Shown piece after piece: positions 16,509 through 25,466 of a DNA stretch of 37,939 bases. Below the pieces are notes generated by a model. The model saw only the letters and a list, made by a program, of their open reading frames with translations, made no database searches and was not told the origin of the DNA. Each line of letters opens with the position of its first letter. The first letter of the stretch is position 1. The position numbers and the translations under genes are program-made. Source of the DNA: an uncultured Flavobacteriales bacterium (GTDB lineage Bacteria > Bacteroidota > Bacteroidia > Flavobacteriales_D > Crocinitomicaceae); NCBI GenBank assembly GCA_913046365.1, contig CAJWRM010000026.1, positions 1-37,939 on the forward strand, given 5' to 3'.

Positions 16509-18635
16509 GTGGTTAAAATTATAAGTCTTTACCTTATTCTATTTTCAGTACTCTTTAGTGCACGGTCTCAGAATGTTTATAAATCCTTTGAAAGACTCAG
16601 TAAGAAGGACTTGTATTCCGCTCAGGCTGGTTTTAACAAGAAGTTAAGGCGTTATCCGGCTGAATCAGCTTTAGGCTTGTCATTATGTTATACTGAGCCG
16701 TCTTATCAAAATATAGATTCGGCTCTAAAATTCCTTTTGATTGCGGAAGAAAGATGGGAAGGTGTCTCGGAAAAATCTATGGTTAAATTAGCGTTTTATG
16801 GGGTTGACAAGCGTTCAGTTGATAAGCAAAAAAATATATTAGGGGAATTGTTTTTTGAGCGGTGTGTTTCATTAAATGAACCTGAATGTTTTGATTTTTT
16901 GATAAATACTCAACCATGGAATAAAAATATTTCACAAATCGTGTATTTCAGAGATTCGCTATTCTACAGCCGTGCAAAACAAAATAAGTCAACTCAAGAG
17001 ATAAAAACGCTCCTAGAATTATATCCAAAGACTCTTTTTAAGTCCAAACTTAATGCCTTATACGATAATTTTGAGCTTAACAATAGCATTAAAGCAAATA
17101 CAGAAGAAGAGATAGCGGCATTTATTGAGGCGTATCCCGAAAACAGGTTTACCGGGCCATTACAAGATAGCTTGTATAGGTTGTTTCACAAAAATGACCT
17201 AAAACTATATTTTTCATTTATTCAAAAATATCCTTCTAATAGAAATGTACCAATGGCATGGGAACGTATTTATGAGCTTGAAACGAATTATTATCACCCT
17301 GATTTACTGGAGTTTTTTTTGAATCGCTATCCTGACTACCCAAATAAGAAGCAACTGGCTGAAGATATGCGCCTTTCAAAATTACAGCTTTATCCTTTTC
17401 CAGATTCCTCTATTTCAGCCAACGCATATGGTTATAAAAATGATGAAATGGACTGGGTTATTCCTCCCAGGATAAAGTTTGAAGAGCCATCATTGTTTAG
17501 CCAGGGTTATGCCGTAATTGGTAAAGATGGCTTGTATGGAGTTATTGATAAGAATGGGGTTGAAATTGTCCCGTTTATTTATGACGAGGTTGAGCTGCTA
17601 GAAAACACCTTGATTCTTGTTTCCTCAAATGGCTTGTATGGTTTATTAAATCGAGACGGTTCTCTCCGTCATGAGATTGAATACAGCCAGATTATTGATG
17701 TAGATTCCCTTTATTACCTGCTTTATAAAGGTGAGGATTCAGAGCTATACTGCATCAAAGATTCAACTGCATTACACTTTGAACCCATGGATTTAGAGTT
17801 GTTGGGGTTGGGTTATTACCGAGCGTATGGCTTTAACGGTATGAAAGTCGGTTTGTTTCAATCTGAGGCTAATTGTGATTTATCAGAGGTGCTTTCGATA
17901 GCATACGGGGACATCAATAAATTCGGCGATGATTCCTTTGTTGGAGAGTTTAGGAACGAGCTGAAAATCATGACTAAATCAAATGAAATGATGACAGATT
18001 CCGTTTATGGAAGTATTTCACCTGTGCACAATGGATATGCACTTGCCGTAAAGGATTCAAAGGTTGGTTATTTGAATAGTCATGCGCAGGAGGTAATCGA
18101 TTTTCAATTTGAACCTTTTATGGGTATGATGTCTTCAGGTTTGTTTCAAGGAGGAAATGCCATTGTCAAAACAGAAGGTCTTTTTGGAATAATTGATACG
18201 CTTGGTAGTTACAAAATTTCTCCAAAGTACAACCAGTTGACATATCTAGAGGGGCTTTATGGTGTAAGAGGGGATGGTGATTGGTCTGTTTTGTCCTTTA
18301 CTCAGGATAGCATAACGCCTGCTATTTATTCTTCAATTGATGCCTTGGGAAATGGTTTTGTGTTGTATAACGAAAATGGAAAATACGGAATGATGGATAC
18401 CGAGATGAACTCAATATTTCCTCCGGTGTATAGGTCTATACAAAAGTTTAGAGATTACTTCGTTACTCTAGGGTGTGCAGATGATTTATATTACATTATG
18501 GATAGCCAGGGTAATCTTGCTTCAACTAGAGGATTTAGTAGTGTTCAGTCTTTGGCAAAAAGCCACTTGTTGGTGAAATACGAAAATAAAATAGGCTATT
18601 TTAGGCTTAAAGATGGTAAATTAATTATCGAATAA
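16509..18635 (+). CDS. WG-repeat protein, exported
   Basis: 708 residues with a signal peptide (LYLILFSVLFSARSQ). The N-terminal half, about 20-290, is helical with repeat-like ILxLYP and AFIEAYPENRF blocks, resembling tetratricopeptide-type solenoids. The C-terminal half, from about residue 320, carries WG repeats, seen as recurrent YGVIDKNG, YGLLNRDG, FGIIDTLG and YGMMDTEM units spaced tens of residues apart. Such repeats form beta-structured binding surfaces; the ligand is unknown. Start is GTG at 16509, the only good start at the signal peptide. It lies 33 bases after nadE and 2 bases before the TonB-like gene, so the two envelope proteins are probably made together. Confidence 0.8.
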   Translation: MVKIISLYLILFSVLFSARSQNVYKSFERLSKKDLYSAQAGFNKKLRRYPAESALGLSLCYTEPSYQNIDSALKFLLIAEERWEGVSEKSMVKLAFYGVDKRSVDKQKNILGELFFERCVSLNEPECFDFLINTQPWNKNISQIVYFRDSLFYSRAKQNKSTQEIKTLLELYPKTLFKSKLNALYDNFELNNSIKANTEEEIAAFIEAYPENRFTGPLQDSLYRLFHKNDLKLYFSFIQKYPSNRNVPMAWERIYELETNYYHPDLLEFFLNRYPDYPNKKQLAEDMRLSKLQLYPFPDSSISANAYGYKNDEMDWVIPPRIKFEEPSLFSQGYAVIGKDGLYGVIDKNGVEIVPFIYDEVELLENTLILVSSNGLYGLLNRDGSLRHEIEYSQIIDVDSLYYLLYKGEDSELYCIKDSTALHFEPMDLELLGLGYYRAYGFNGMKVGLFQSEANCDLSEVLSIAYGDINKFGDDSFVGEFRNELKIMTKSNEMMTDSVYGSISPVHNGYALAVKDSKVGYLNSHAQEVIDFQFEPFMGMMSSGLFQGGNAIVKTEGLFGIIDTLGSYKISPKYNQLTYLEGLYGVRGDGDWSVLSFTQDSITPAIYSSIDALGNGFVLYNENGKYGMMDTEMNSIFPPVYRSIQKFRDYFVTLGCADDLYYIMDSQGNLASTRGFSSVQSLAKSHLLVKYENKIGYFRLKDGKLIIE

Positions 18636-18637
18636 TC

Positions 18638-19396
18638 ATGTTTGTAAATAAAGATAAACCCGAACACATTCTACTTGCCTTGCTTGCATGTCTGGGTGTT
18701 TATCTTTTCGTCTTCATGTATCTTCAGATTTCCTCATTTCCTGATTACAGACAGACAAAGTCTTTTGATACTTATTCCGAACTGGTTCAAGAGGATGTAG
18801 AATTGACCGCAAATAATATTGAGAGTGAGGATTTTTTTGGAGGTGAAGTTTCTTCTGTCTCAAGAGATGTTAACGATCAAAGGGCGTCGTCATCAGATGA
18901 TTGGACAGAAAGTACCTATGAGGGAAATCCTGAACAGAATGCCAAGGAAATAGAACGCCAGTTTTTCGAAAGTACAGGTGAGCAAGAGCGTCGCGATCAG
19001 CTTAAAGAGGAGCATAATGCTCGTCTTGAGGAATCGGCAAAAGAAGCTGAATCAAAGCCGAGTATTAAGGATGTGTCAGAGAATCAATTTTCAGGTAATG
19101 TTATGGTTGAGTTTGAGCTGTCGGGAAGAACCGCCTTCAAAAAGGATAATTGGTATGTTAGAAATCCAGGATATACCTGCGGTAAAAACTCTAACGGTCT
19201 TGTGGTAGTTCAAATAAAAGTAAATCGGAATGGAAATGTTGTTTTTGCCCAAGTAAATTCTTCTTTGTCCAAAGGGGCCTCTGATTGTATGTTAAATAAA
19301 GCGGTAGAGTATGCTAAGAAATCTCGTTTTAATTACTCTTCTGCTTCAGTACAGACCCAATCTGGCTTAATAAAATACAGGTTCGTTGCTCAATAG
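18638..19396 (+). CDS. TonB-like C-terminal domain protein
   Basis: 252 residues. One membrane helix at about 10-29 (HILLALLACLGVYLFVFMYLQ) leaves the rest in the periplasm. A charged linker rich in E, D, S and K (about 45-155) replaces the proline-rich linker of classic TonB. Residues about 160-252 hold a TonB-C-like domain (LVVVQIKVNRNGNVVFAQVN, CMLNKAVEYAKKSRFN, SGLIKYRFVAQ). Classic TonB carries energy from ExbB/ExbD to outer-membrane receptors; no exbB or exbD lies here. Many such Bacteroidota proteins are TonB-fold anchors of unknown role. Follows the WG-repeat gene by 2 bases. Confidence 0.78.
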   Translation: MFVNKDKPEHILLALLACLGVYLFVFMYLQISSFPDYRQTKSFDTYSELVQEDVELTANNIESEDFFGGEVSSVSRDVNDQRASSSDDWTESTYEGNPEQNAKEIERQFFESTGEQERRDQLKEEHNARLEESAKEAESKPSIKDVSENQFSGNVMVEFELSGRTAFKKDNWYVRNPGYTCGKNSNGLVVVQIKVNRNGNVVFAQVNSSLSKGASDCMLNKAVEYAKKSRFNYSSASVQTQSGLIKYRFVAQ

Positions 19397-19443
19397 GGTT
19401 AAATTCTAATCAATATATATGCGTAGTTATTAATTATTTTTTG

Positions 19444-19451
19444 TATTTTTG
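19444..19451 (+). promoter_or_regulatory. Bacteroidota -7 element for the XRE/S24 regulator
   Basis: TATTTTTG, an exact match to TAnnTTTG, 15 bases before the ATG at 19467. No convincing -33 TTG at the right spacing. Confidence 0.4.
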
Positions 19452-19466
19452 CATTAAAATATTTTT

Positions 19467-20258
19467 ATGATTGGTAATAACCTAAAGCTATTGAGAAAGC
19501 AGTTTTCAAAATCACAAGATGAGGTTTCGAAAGCGCTTGGTTTAAATAGATCGACATATAGTGGTTACGAAAATGCTGTGGCACAACCCAGTCTAGATAT
19601 TATTACGAATATCTGTGATTATTATAACATAGCCACCGATGTTCTTTTAAGGAATGATTTTTCTACATTCACTGAAAATCAATGGAAAGGCGTTCAAGGT
19701 GCCTGGAAACAGACAGCAAAGGGTTCCGGGTTACGCATTCTAACTTCACAGGTTTCTGAAGACAATGACGAGCTTATTGAGATGATTCCTGCCAAAGCCA
19801 GGGCAGGTTATACTGCTGGCTACGCCGATCCTGAGTTTATTAAGGAGTTGCCTACGATACGTTTACCTTTTCTTTCTAAAAATAGGAAACACCGAACCTT
19901 TCCTATCTCGGGCGATTCGATGCCCCCTGTTGCTGATGGTTCATTTGTTGTTGGAGAATTCATTGAAGATTGGACGACTATTTCTAGTGATACGCCTTGT
20001 ATAGTTGTTACAAATGATAATGGTATTGTTTTTAAAATCATTGAAAACAACCTGAAGGAAAATAAAACTTTTCTTTTGTCATCCACCAATACTTTTTACG
20101 AGCCCTACGAAGTCTCTATAAATGATATTTTAGAGATATGGAGATTCCGTTGTTACATTTCTATGGAGCTACCTACATTGGCTCTCGAAGAAGGGCAAAT
20201 TTCTGATTCTTTATTGGCAATTAAAAAGAGTCTATTCAGAATCGAGAACAAAAGTTAA
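19467..20258 (+). CDS. XRE-family regulator with LexA/S24-like peptidase domain
   Basis: 263 residues. Helix-turn-helix at about 3-60 ([28 protein letters not shown], then [15 protein letters not shown]). The C-terminal part, about 105-230, is an S24 (LexA/UmuD-like) domain: a possible self-cleavage bond A113-G114 in IPAKARAGY, a nucleophile serine S151 in ISGDSMPPV and a general-base lysine K190 in GIVFKII. The spacing from G114 to S151 and to K190 is close to that in LexA. These are the parts of an autocleaving repressor. Regulators of this build are widespread in Bacteroidota and not always tied to the SOS response; it is not LexA itself by gene context. It is separate from thrS downstream. 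Confidence 0.88.
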   Translation: MIGNNLKLLRKQFSKSQDEVSKALGLNRSTYSGYENAVAQPSLDIITNICDYYNIATDVLLRNDFSTFTENQWKGVQGAWKQTAKGSGLRILTSQVSEDNDELIEMIPAKARAGYTAGYADPEFIKELPTIRLPFLSKNRKHRTFPISGDSMPPVADGSFVVGEFIEDWTTISSDTPCIVVTNDNGIVFKIIENNLKENKTFLLSSTNTFYEPYEVSINDILEIWRFRCYISMELPTLALEEGQISDSLLAIKKSLFRIENKS

Positions 20259-20288
20259 TTTCTGTTCTTAGTTTTTCTCCTGTTTGCT

Positions 20289-20296
20289 TATCTTTG
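20289..20296 (+). promoter_or_regulatory. Bacteroidota -7 element for thrS
   Basis: TATCTTTG fits TAnnTTTG exactly. It ends 15 bases before the thrS ATG at 20312, leaving a leader of only about 10 bases, which argues against an attenuator or T-box at thrS here. Confidence 0.4.
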
Positions 20297-20311
20297 CTCA
20301 AATTTTTTATA

Positions 20312-22255
20312 ATGATTGACATTACGCTTCCCGACGGAACTATAAAGCAGGTTGATAAAAATAGCACGGCTATGGATCTTGCGCGCTCTATATCAGAGGG
20401 TTTGGCAAGAAATGTTCTTGCTGCGGAAGTTAATGGGTTGGTTGTGGATGCGAATTTGCCTATTGTAGATTCGGCATCTTTAAAGCTGTTGACTTGGAAT
20501 GACGATGATGGAAAATCAACAATGTGGCATTCTTCGGCGCACTTAATGGCAGAAGCAATACAATTTTATTATCCCAATGCCAAGTTTGCTATTGGGCCTC
20601 CAATTGAAAAGGGATTCTATTATGATATTGACTTTATGGGTGAATCATTTTCTGAAAATGATTTGCAAAAGATTGAGTCAAAAATGAAAGAGCTGGCCAA
20701 AGCGAAGAATCAATATATACGTGAGGAGATTTCGAAAAAGGATGCTCTATCGTATTTTAAAACCAAAGAAGATCCATATAAGCTGGAGCTTTTGGAAGGT
20801 TTAGAAGATGGAGCTATTACTTTTTACACACAGGGTGGATTTACTGATTTATGCAGAGGTCCCCATATTCCTCATACCGGATTTATTAAGGCAGTAAAGC
20901 TTACGGCAGTTGCTGGAGCATACTGGAGAGGAGATGAAAAGAATAAACAGCTTACACGTATTTACGGTATTACATTTCCTAAGAATGCTGAGCTAAACCA
21001 GCATATGGAGATGCTTGAGGAAGCTAAGAAGAGAGATCATAGAAAATTAGGTAAGGAGTTAGGTTTATTTACATTTTCACAAAAGGTAGGTCAAGGTCTT
21101 CCACTTTGGCTACCGAATGGAACAGCGTTAAGAGAGCGCTTAGAAAACTTTTTAAAACGAGCTCAGAAAAAAGCAGGGTATGAGCAGGTCATTACCCCTC
21201 ATATAGGAAACAAAGATTTATATGTTTGTTCTGGCCATTATGAGAAATATGGTGAGGATTCTTTTCAACCTATTCATACACCTGACCCTAATGAAGAGTT
21301 TTATTTAAAACCAATGAATTGTCCGCATCACTGTGAGATATTCAAGTCAAGTCCAAAGTCATACAAGGACCTACCAACAAGATATGCAGAATTTGGTACG
21401 GTATACCGTTATGAGCAGTCTGGGGAACTACACGGGTTGACGCGTGTTCGTGGTTTTACACAAGATGATGCCCATATTTTTTGTACCCAAGATCAAGTAA
21501 AGCAAGAGTTTAAAAATGTTATCGATATAGTTTTGTACGTTCTAAAAACACTTGATTTTACAAACTTTAAAGCGCAGATTTCATTGCGTGACCCTGAAAA
21601 CAAAACGAAATATATTGGCTCCGATGAGAATTGGGCAAAGGCAGAGCAGGCGATTATGGAGGCGGCAGCAGAAAAAGAATTGAATACTGTTGTTGAATAT
21701 GGAGAAGCGGCATTTTATGGGCCTAAATTGGACTTTATGGTTAAAGATGCGATTGGTAGGGAATGGCAGTTGGGAACAATACAAGTAGATTATAACCTTC
21801 CAGAGCGTTTTGAGCTAGAATATGTGGGAAGTGACAATTTGAAGCATAGACCAGTGATGATACATCGAGCGCCATTTGGATCGTTAGAAAGATTTGTCGC
21901 CGTGCTTATTGAGCACTGTGGGGGAGACTTTCCATTGTGGCTTACAACCAATCAATTTGTTATTCTTCCAATATCTGAGAAATTTAACGAGTATGCTCAA
22001 AAAGTTTCAGATTTGCTAAATAATTACGATATTCGCGGTCTTATTGACGACCGAAACGAAAAAATAGGTAAGAAAATAAGAGATGCAGAATTGGCTAAAA
22101 GACCATTCATGCTTGTCATCGGTGAGAAAGAATTTGAGGCTAATACAGTCGCTGTTCGTCAACGAGGACAGGGAGATCAAGGATCTATGAGTGTAGATAA
22201 ATTTGCCGAGTTTGTACAAGATTTAGTAAATAAAGAATTGGCAATAAACGATTAA
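20312..22255 (+). CDS. thrS: Threonyl-tRNA synthetase
   Basis: 647 residues from the ATG at 20312 (MIDITLPDG begins the TGS domain; a TTG at 20294 would add six residues). Class II synthetase that charges tRNA-Thr. Domains in order: TGS (about 1-60), editing domain with [11 protein letters not shown] and [12 protein letters not shown], catalytic core with [10 protein letters not shown] (zinc cysteine and histidine), motif 2 [35 protein letters not shown], and motif 3 [21 protein letters not shown], then an anticodon-binding domain to the end. Full length. Leads the conserved thrS-infC-rpmI-rplT cluster, 7 bases before infC. Confidence 0.96.
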   Translation: MIDITLPDGTIKQVDKNSTAMDLARSISEGLARNVLAAEVNGLVVDANLPIVDSASLKLLTWNDDDGKSTMWHSSAHLMAEAIQFYYPNAKFAIGPPIEKGFYYDIDFMGESFSENDLQKIESKMKELAKAKNQYIREEISKKDALSYFKTKEDPYKLELLEGLEDGAITFYTQGGFTDLCRGPHIPHTGFIKAVKLTAVAGAYWRGDEKNKQLTRIYGITFPKNAELNQHMEMLEEAKKRDHRKLGKELGLFTFSQKVGQGLPLWLPNGTALRERLENFLKRAQKKAGYEQVITPHIGNKDLYVCSGHYEKYGEDSFQPIHTPDPNEEFYLKPMNCPHHCEIFKSSPKSYKDLPTRYAEFGTVYRYEQSGELHGLTRVRGFTQDDAHIFCTQDQVKQEFKNVIDIVLYVLKTLDFTNFKAQISLRDPENKTKYIGSDENWAKAEQAIMEAAAEKELNTVVEYGEAAFYGPKLDFMVKDAIGREWQLGTIQVDYNLPERFELEYVGSDNLKHRPVMIHRAPFGSLERFVAVLIEHCGGDFPLWLTTNQFVILPISEKFNEYAQKVSDLLNNYDIRGLIDDRNEKIGKKIRDAELAKRPFMLVIGEKEFEANTVAVRQRGQGDQGSMSVDKFAEFVQDLVNKELAIND

Positions 22256-22262
22256 TATTTGA

Positions 22263-22811
22263 ATGAGAAGAGCTCCTAGACGTCCTTATGTTAGAAGAGA
22301 AGAGACAGCACAACACAAAATAAACGAAAAAATTCTTGCCACTGAGGTAAGATTGGTTGTTGAAGGAAGCGCTCCGATTGTAGTTTCGACACCTAAGGCG
22401 ATTGACATGGCGGAAGCAGAAGGTTTGGACTTGGTTGAGATTTCACCCAAAGCAGTTCCACCGGTTTGTAAGATCATGGACTATAAGAAGTTTCTTTACA
22501 ATCAAAAAAGAAAGCAAAAAGAGTTAAAAGCCAAGCAAAGTAAGGTAGTTGTAAAAGAAATTAGATTTGGCCCCAATACGGATGATCATGATTTCAATTT
22601 TAAGCTAGCACACGCTAAAAAGTTCTTAACCGATGGAAGCAAAGTAAAAGCCTTTGTTTTCTTTAGAGGAAGAACGATTGTGTTTAAGGATAGAGGTGAG
22701 ATTTTACTTCTTCGCTTTGCACAAGAGTTAGAAGATTATGGAGTGGTTGAACAACTTCCGAAATTAGAAGGGAAGAAGATGATTTTGATGATCAACCCAA
22801 AAAAGAAATAA
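22263..22811 (+). CDS. infC: Translation initiation factor IF-3
   Basis: 182 residues. N-terminal domain with [55 protein letters not shown] and C-terminal domain [43 protein letters not shown], both diagnostic. It keeps 30S and 50S subunits apart and checks start codons. The start is a normal ATG at 22263, not the AUU or other rare codon used for autoregulation in enterobacteria. A short basic [12 protein letters not shown] leader precedes the domain. Second gene in the thrS cluster. Confidence 0.96.
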   Translation: MRRAPRRPYVRREETAQHKINEKILATEVRLVVEGSAPIVVSTPKAIDMAEAEGLDLVEISPKAVPPVCKIMDYKKFLYNQKRKQKELKAKQSKVVVKEIRFGPNTDDHDFNFKLAHAKKFLTDGSKVKAFVFFRGRTIVFKDRGEILLLRFAQELEDYGVVEQLPKLEGKKMILMINPKKK

Positions 22812-22849
22812 ACAAACTGATATAGTGTTCATCTTTAAAAAACAGAAAA

Positions 22850-23047
22850 ATGCCTAAAATGAAGACAAAATCCAGTGCTAAGAAGAGATTCACAATCACT
22901 GGTAGTGGCAAGATTAAGCGTAAACACGCTTTTAAAAGTCACATTTTAACGAAAAAGGCCAAGAAGCGTAAGCGTAATTTGACCCATTCTGGATTAGTAC
23001 ATGATGCCGATCTTTCGAATGTCAAGTTGCAATTGTGCATGAAATAA
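22850..23047 (+). CDS. rpmI: Ribosomal protein bL35
   Basis: 65 residues, standard length and sequence ([31 protein letters not shown], ending in [11 protein letters not shown]). Basic 50S protein. Between infC (38 bases) and rplT (82 bases) as in most bacteria. Confidence 0.95.
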   Translation: MPKMKTKSSAKKRFTITGSGKIKRKHAFKSHILTKKAKKRKRNLTHSGLVHDADLSNVKLQLCMK

Positions 23048-23074
23048 AAGGTTCTTTATTATAAACCAAGTAAC

Positions 23075-23108
23075 GAGTACCTAAGTCTCCTGAAAAAATG
23101 GTGCGCTC
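23075..23108 (+). promoter_or_regulatory. Possible RNA stem in the rpmI-rplT gap
   Basis: In the 82-base gap, GAGTACC (23075-23081) can pair with GGTG-CG-CTC (23100-23108), a seven-pair stem with one G-U pair and a two-base CG bulge. L20 binds similar structures to repress its own operon in Escherichia coli and Bacillus subtilis, so this could be such a site. By-eye folding only. Confidence 0.25.
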
Positions 23109-23129
23109 TTTATTAAAAAAATAGAAAAT

Positions 23130-23477
23130 ATGCCAAGATCAGTAAATCACGTTGCTTCAAGAGCAAAGAGAAAAAACATGATGAAGCTTTCCAAAGGTTA
23201 CTTTGGAAGACGGAAGAATGTATGGACCGTAGCAAAGAACGCCATTGAAAAAGGGCTTTTATATGCTTATACCGGTCGTAAACAAAAGAAAAGAAACTTT
23301 CGTTCACTATGGATTGCGCGTATCAACGCAGGTGCAAGACTTCATGGAATGAGCTATTCTCAATTTATGGGAGCAGTGAATAAAAGTGGAATTGAATTGA
23401 ATCGTAAAGTTCTAGCTGATTTAGCTATGAACCATCCTGATGCTTTTAAAGCAGTAGTAGATTCAGTTAAAAAATAA
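23130..23477 (+). CDS. rplT: Ribosomal protein bL20
   Basis: 115 residues with the universal start [31 protein letters not shown] and [26 protein letters not shown]. Binds 23S rRNA early in 50S assembly and, in several bacteria, represses its own operon. Last gene of the cluster; the terminator at 23496-23527 follows by about 20 bases. Confidence 0.96.
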   Translation: MPRSVNHVASRAKRKNMMKLSKGYFGRRKNVWTVAKNAIEKGLLYAYTGRKQKKRNFRSLWIARINAGARLHGMSYSQFMGAVNKSGIELNRKVLADLAMNHPDAFKAVVDSVKK

Positions 23478-23495
23478 GTTTAAGACTATATCAGT

Positions 23496-23527
23496 AAAGC
23501 CATTAGAAATCTAATGGCTTTTTTTTT
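23496..23527 (+). terminator. Intrinsic terminator of the thrS-rplT operon
   Basis: A perfect 11-base stem: 23496-23506 pairs with 23511-23521 around an AAAT loop, and the 3' arm runs straight into a T run to about 23527. The strongest terminator in the window. Confidence 0.92.
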
Positions 23528-23582
23528 ATTCAATTCTTAATTCACTATTCTTATTTTAGTGAAACGTAATAAAAGTTTGAGA

Positions 23583-24566
23583 ATGCTAAAGATAGGAGTA
23601 GCTGGAGCTGGACATTTGGGAAAGATTCATATTAAAATCTTAAAAGAGCTTTCATCGCTATATGAATTAGTTGGTTTTTATGACGCGAACCAAACCTTGG
23701 CAAAGGAGGTTGAGAAATCCTTTGGGGTAACTTCATTTGAAACGGTAGAAGGTTTAATTGATCAGGTGGATTGCTTAGCAGTAGTAACAGCCACTTTATC
23801 TCATTTTGAAGTTTCCAAATGTGCAATTCAAGCACGAAAACATGTTTTTATCGAAAAACCACTTACCGAAACGATTGAAGAAGCCAAGAAGCTTCAACGA
23901 TTGGTTCAGGAGGCCGATGTAATCGCTCAAGTCGGTCATGTTGAACGTTTCAATCCAGGCTTCATAGCTGCAAGAAAGTATTTAGACCGTCCAATGTTTA
24001 TTGAAACCCATCGTTTGGCTCAATTTAACCCAAGAGGAACAGATGTACCTGTTGTATTAGATTTGATGATACACGACTTAGACATCATTTTAAGTGTTGT
24101 GAAGTCGAATGTGAAGAAGGTTTCCGCCTCTGGCGTTTCGGTAATAAGTGATTCACATGATATTGCGAATGCACGAGTCGAGTTTGATAATGGTTGTGTT
24201 GCTAATATTACGGCATCTCGTATTTCTTTAAAAAACATGCGTAAAACTCGATTTTTTCAGCGTGATGCTTATATCAGTGTTGATTTTTTAAATAAAGCGG
24301 CGGAGGTGTTTGAAATGGAAGATGTTAAAGGTGAACCCGATCCATTTGACCTAATTTTAGATTTAGGCGAAAACAAACCAAAGAAGAAAATCTTAATTGA
24401 TAAGCCAGACATTACACAAACAAATGCCATCCAAGAGGAGCTAATTTGTTTTCATAAATGCGTTGTAGAGCATAAGCAATCACCAGTGTCTATTGATGAT
24501 GGTGTTGCTGCTATGGATTTGGCGCATAAAATCTTAGGAGAAATGTCAAAAGTTTACCTGAAATAG
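23583..24566 (+). CDS. Gfo/Idh/MocA family oxidoreductase
   Basis: 327 residues from the ATG at 23583; a GTG at 23559 would add eight residues ahead of the Rossmann start. NAD(P)-binding GAGHLG is at 8-13, the family EKP (catalytic lysine) at 91-93 in VFIEKPLTE, and a HDLD motif (MIHDLDI) lies in the C-terminal domain. Family members oxidise or reduce sugars and sugar nucleotides. A 5'-end gene directly before a lipoprotein and a polyprenyl-phosphate sugar transferase, which suggests an envelope-polysaccharide role. Substrate unknown. Confidence 0.85.
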   Translation: MLKIGVAGAGHLGKIHIKILKELSSLYELVGFYDANQTLAKEVEKSFGVTSFETVEGLIDQVDCLAVVTATLSHFEVSKCAIQARKHVFIEKPLTETIEEAKKLQRLVQEADVIAQVGHVERFNPGFIAARKYLDRPMFIETHRLAQFNPRGTDVPVVLDLMIHDLDIILSVVKSNVKKVSASGVSVISDSHDIANARVEFDNGCVANITASRISLKNMRKTRFFQRDAYISVDFLNKAAEVFEMEDVKGEPDPFDLILDLGENKPKKKILIDKPDITQTNAIQEELICFHKCVVEHKQSPVSIDDGVAAMDLAHKILGEMSKVYLK

Positions 24567-25466
24567 TTGCAATATTCTTTTAAATCAATCGTTGTGAATT
24601 CAGTGCGTTTTATAGTTTTCTTTTTTGTTGCTTTGCCCTTGTTGTTTTCGTGTGTGAAAAATAACCCTGATCCTTCCTGGTTGCGGGTTAATGATTGGGA
24701 TTTAGTTGCTAATATTGCTCTTTCAGGAGAGGAGGGAGAGCTTACTGAAAAATTCACTAATGCCAAGGTTTATGTTAATGACGAGCTCATTGGGATTTTT
24801 GAGACTCCTTTTCGGATCCCATTGCTTTCCTCAGGGGAAAGTGTTATAAGACTGGATCCGGTTGTTATCAATAATGGAATTTCTGCTACAAAAAAAGTAT
24901 ATCCGTTTACTAATTTCTACCAGGAGACTGTAACACTCGTTCAGAACGATACAGTAGTTATTTCGCCAATTACAAGCTATAAGTCGAATTCGAATTTTTG
25001 GATTGAAGATTTTGAGGATATTAATATTTCAATTGAAAATGATCCGAATACATCTTTAGCCAATTTAATCCTTTCCAATGAGTCTTTAAATGCTTTTAAT
25101 GGGAATTACTATGGTAAAGTAATGTTGAATGAGACGGACTCAACTTGGGTGGCTTATACGCTTGAGCAGTTGCCGATTCCAAAAGGCGTGGACAGCTATC
25201 TCGAAATAGATTATTACAATACCAACGATGTTTATCAAGGGCTTATTTATTTGTCTCCGTCTGGGATACAGGACAACGTAAATATTCGTTTGAATGCGCA
25301 ATCGCCAGAAAGTGTGGTTTGGAAGAAGATGTATATTGAACTTAGAGAGCTGGTAACAGCATCTCCCATTCAATCTACTTTTCTGCAATCTTTTCAGGCA
25401 AATTTAGATGCTGATGACATAGAAGGTGTAATTTGCCTTGACAACATAAAAGTGATTTGGTTTTAA
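24567..25466 (+). CDS. Putative lipoprotein, unknown function
   Basis: 299 residues from the TTG at 24567, which directly follows the preceding TAG; GTG at 24594 or 24603 would also give a compact signal peptide, and 24603 (MRFIVFFFVALPLLFSC) looks most like one. The lipobox is LLFSC, so the protein is probably lipid-anchored. Residues about 40-120 form a small beta domain (NAKVYVNDELIGIFETPFRIPLLSSG), and about 140-299 a second, jelly-roll-like beta domain (FWIEDFEDI, YLEIDYYNT, GVICLDNIKVIWF). No family recognised. It overlaps the sugar transferase by one base (TAATG). Confidence 0.65.
   Translation: MQYSFKSIVVNSVRFIVFFFVALPLLFSCVKNNPDPSWLRVNDWDLVANIALSGEEGELTEKFTNAKVYVNDELIGIFETPFRIPLLSSGESVIRLDPVVINNGISATKKVYPFTNFYQETVTLVQNDTVVISPITSYKSNSNFWIEDFEDINISIENDPNTSLANLILSNESLNAFNGNYYGKVMLNETDSTWVAYTLEQLPIPKGVDSYLEIDYYNTNDVYQGLIYLSPSGIQDNVNIRLNAQSPESVVWKKMYIELRELVTASPIQSTFLQSFQANLDADDIEGVICLDNIKVIWF

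Noticed and set aside
20259..20311. T-box, attenuator or leader peptide before thrS
   Set aside because: The gap is 53 bases and the predicted leader about 10 bases, too short for any of these.
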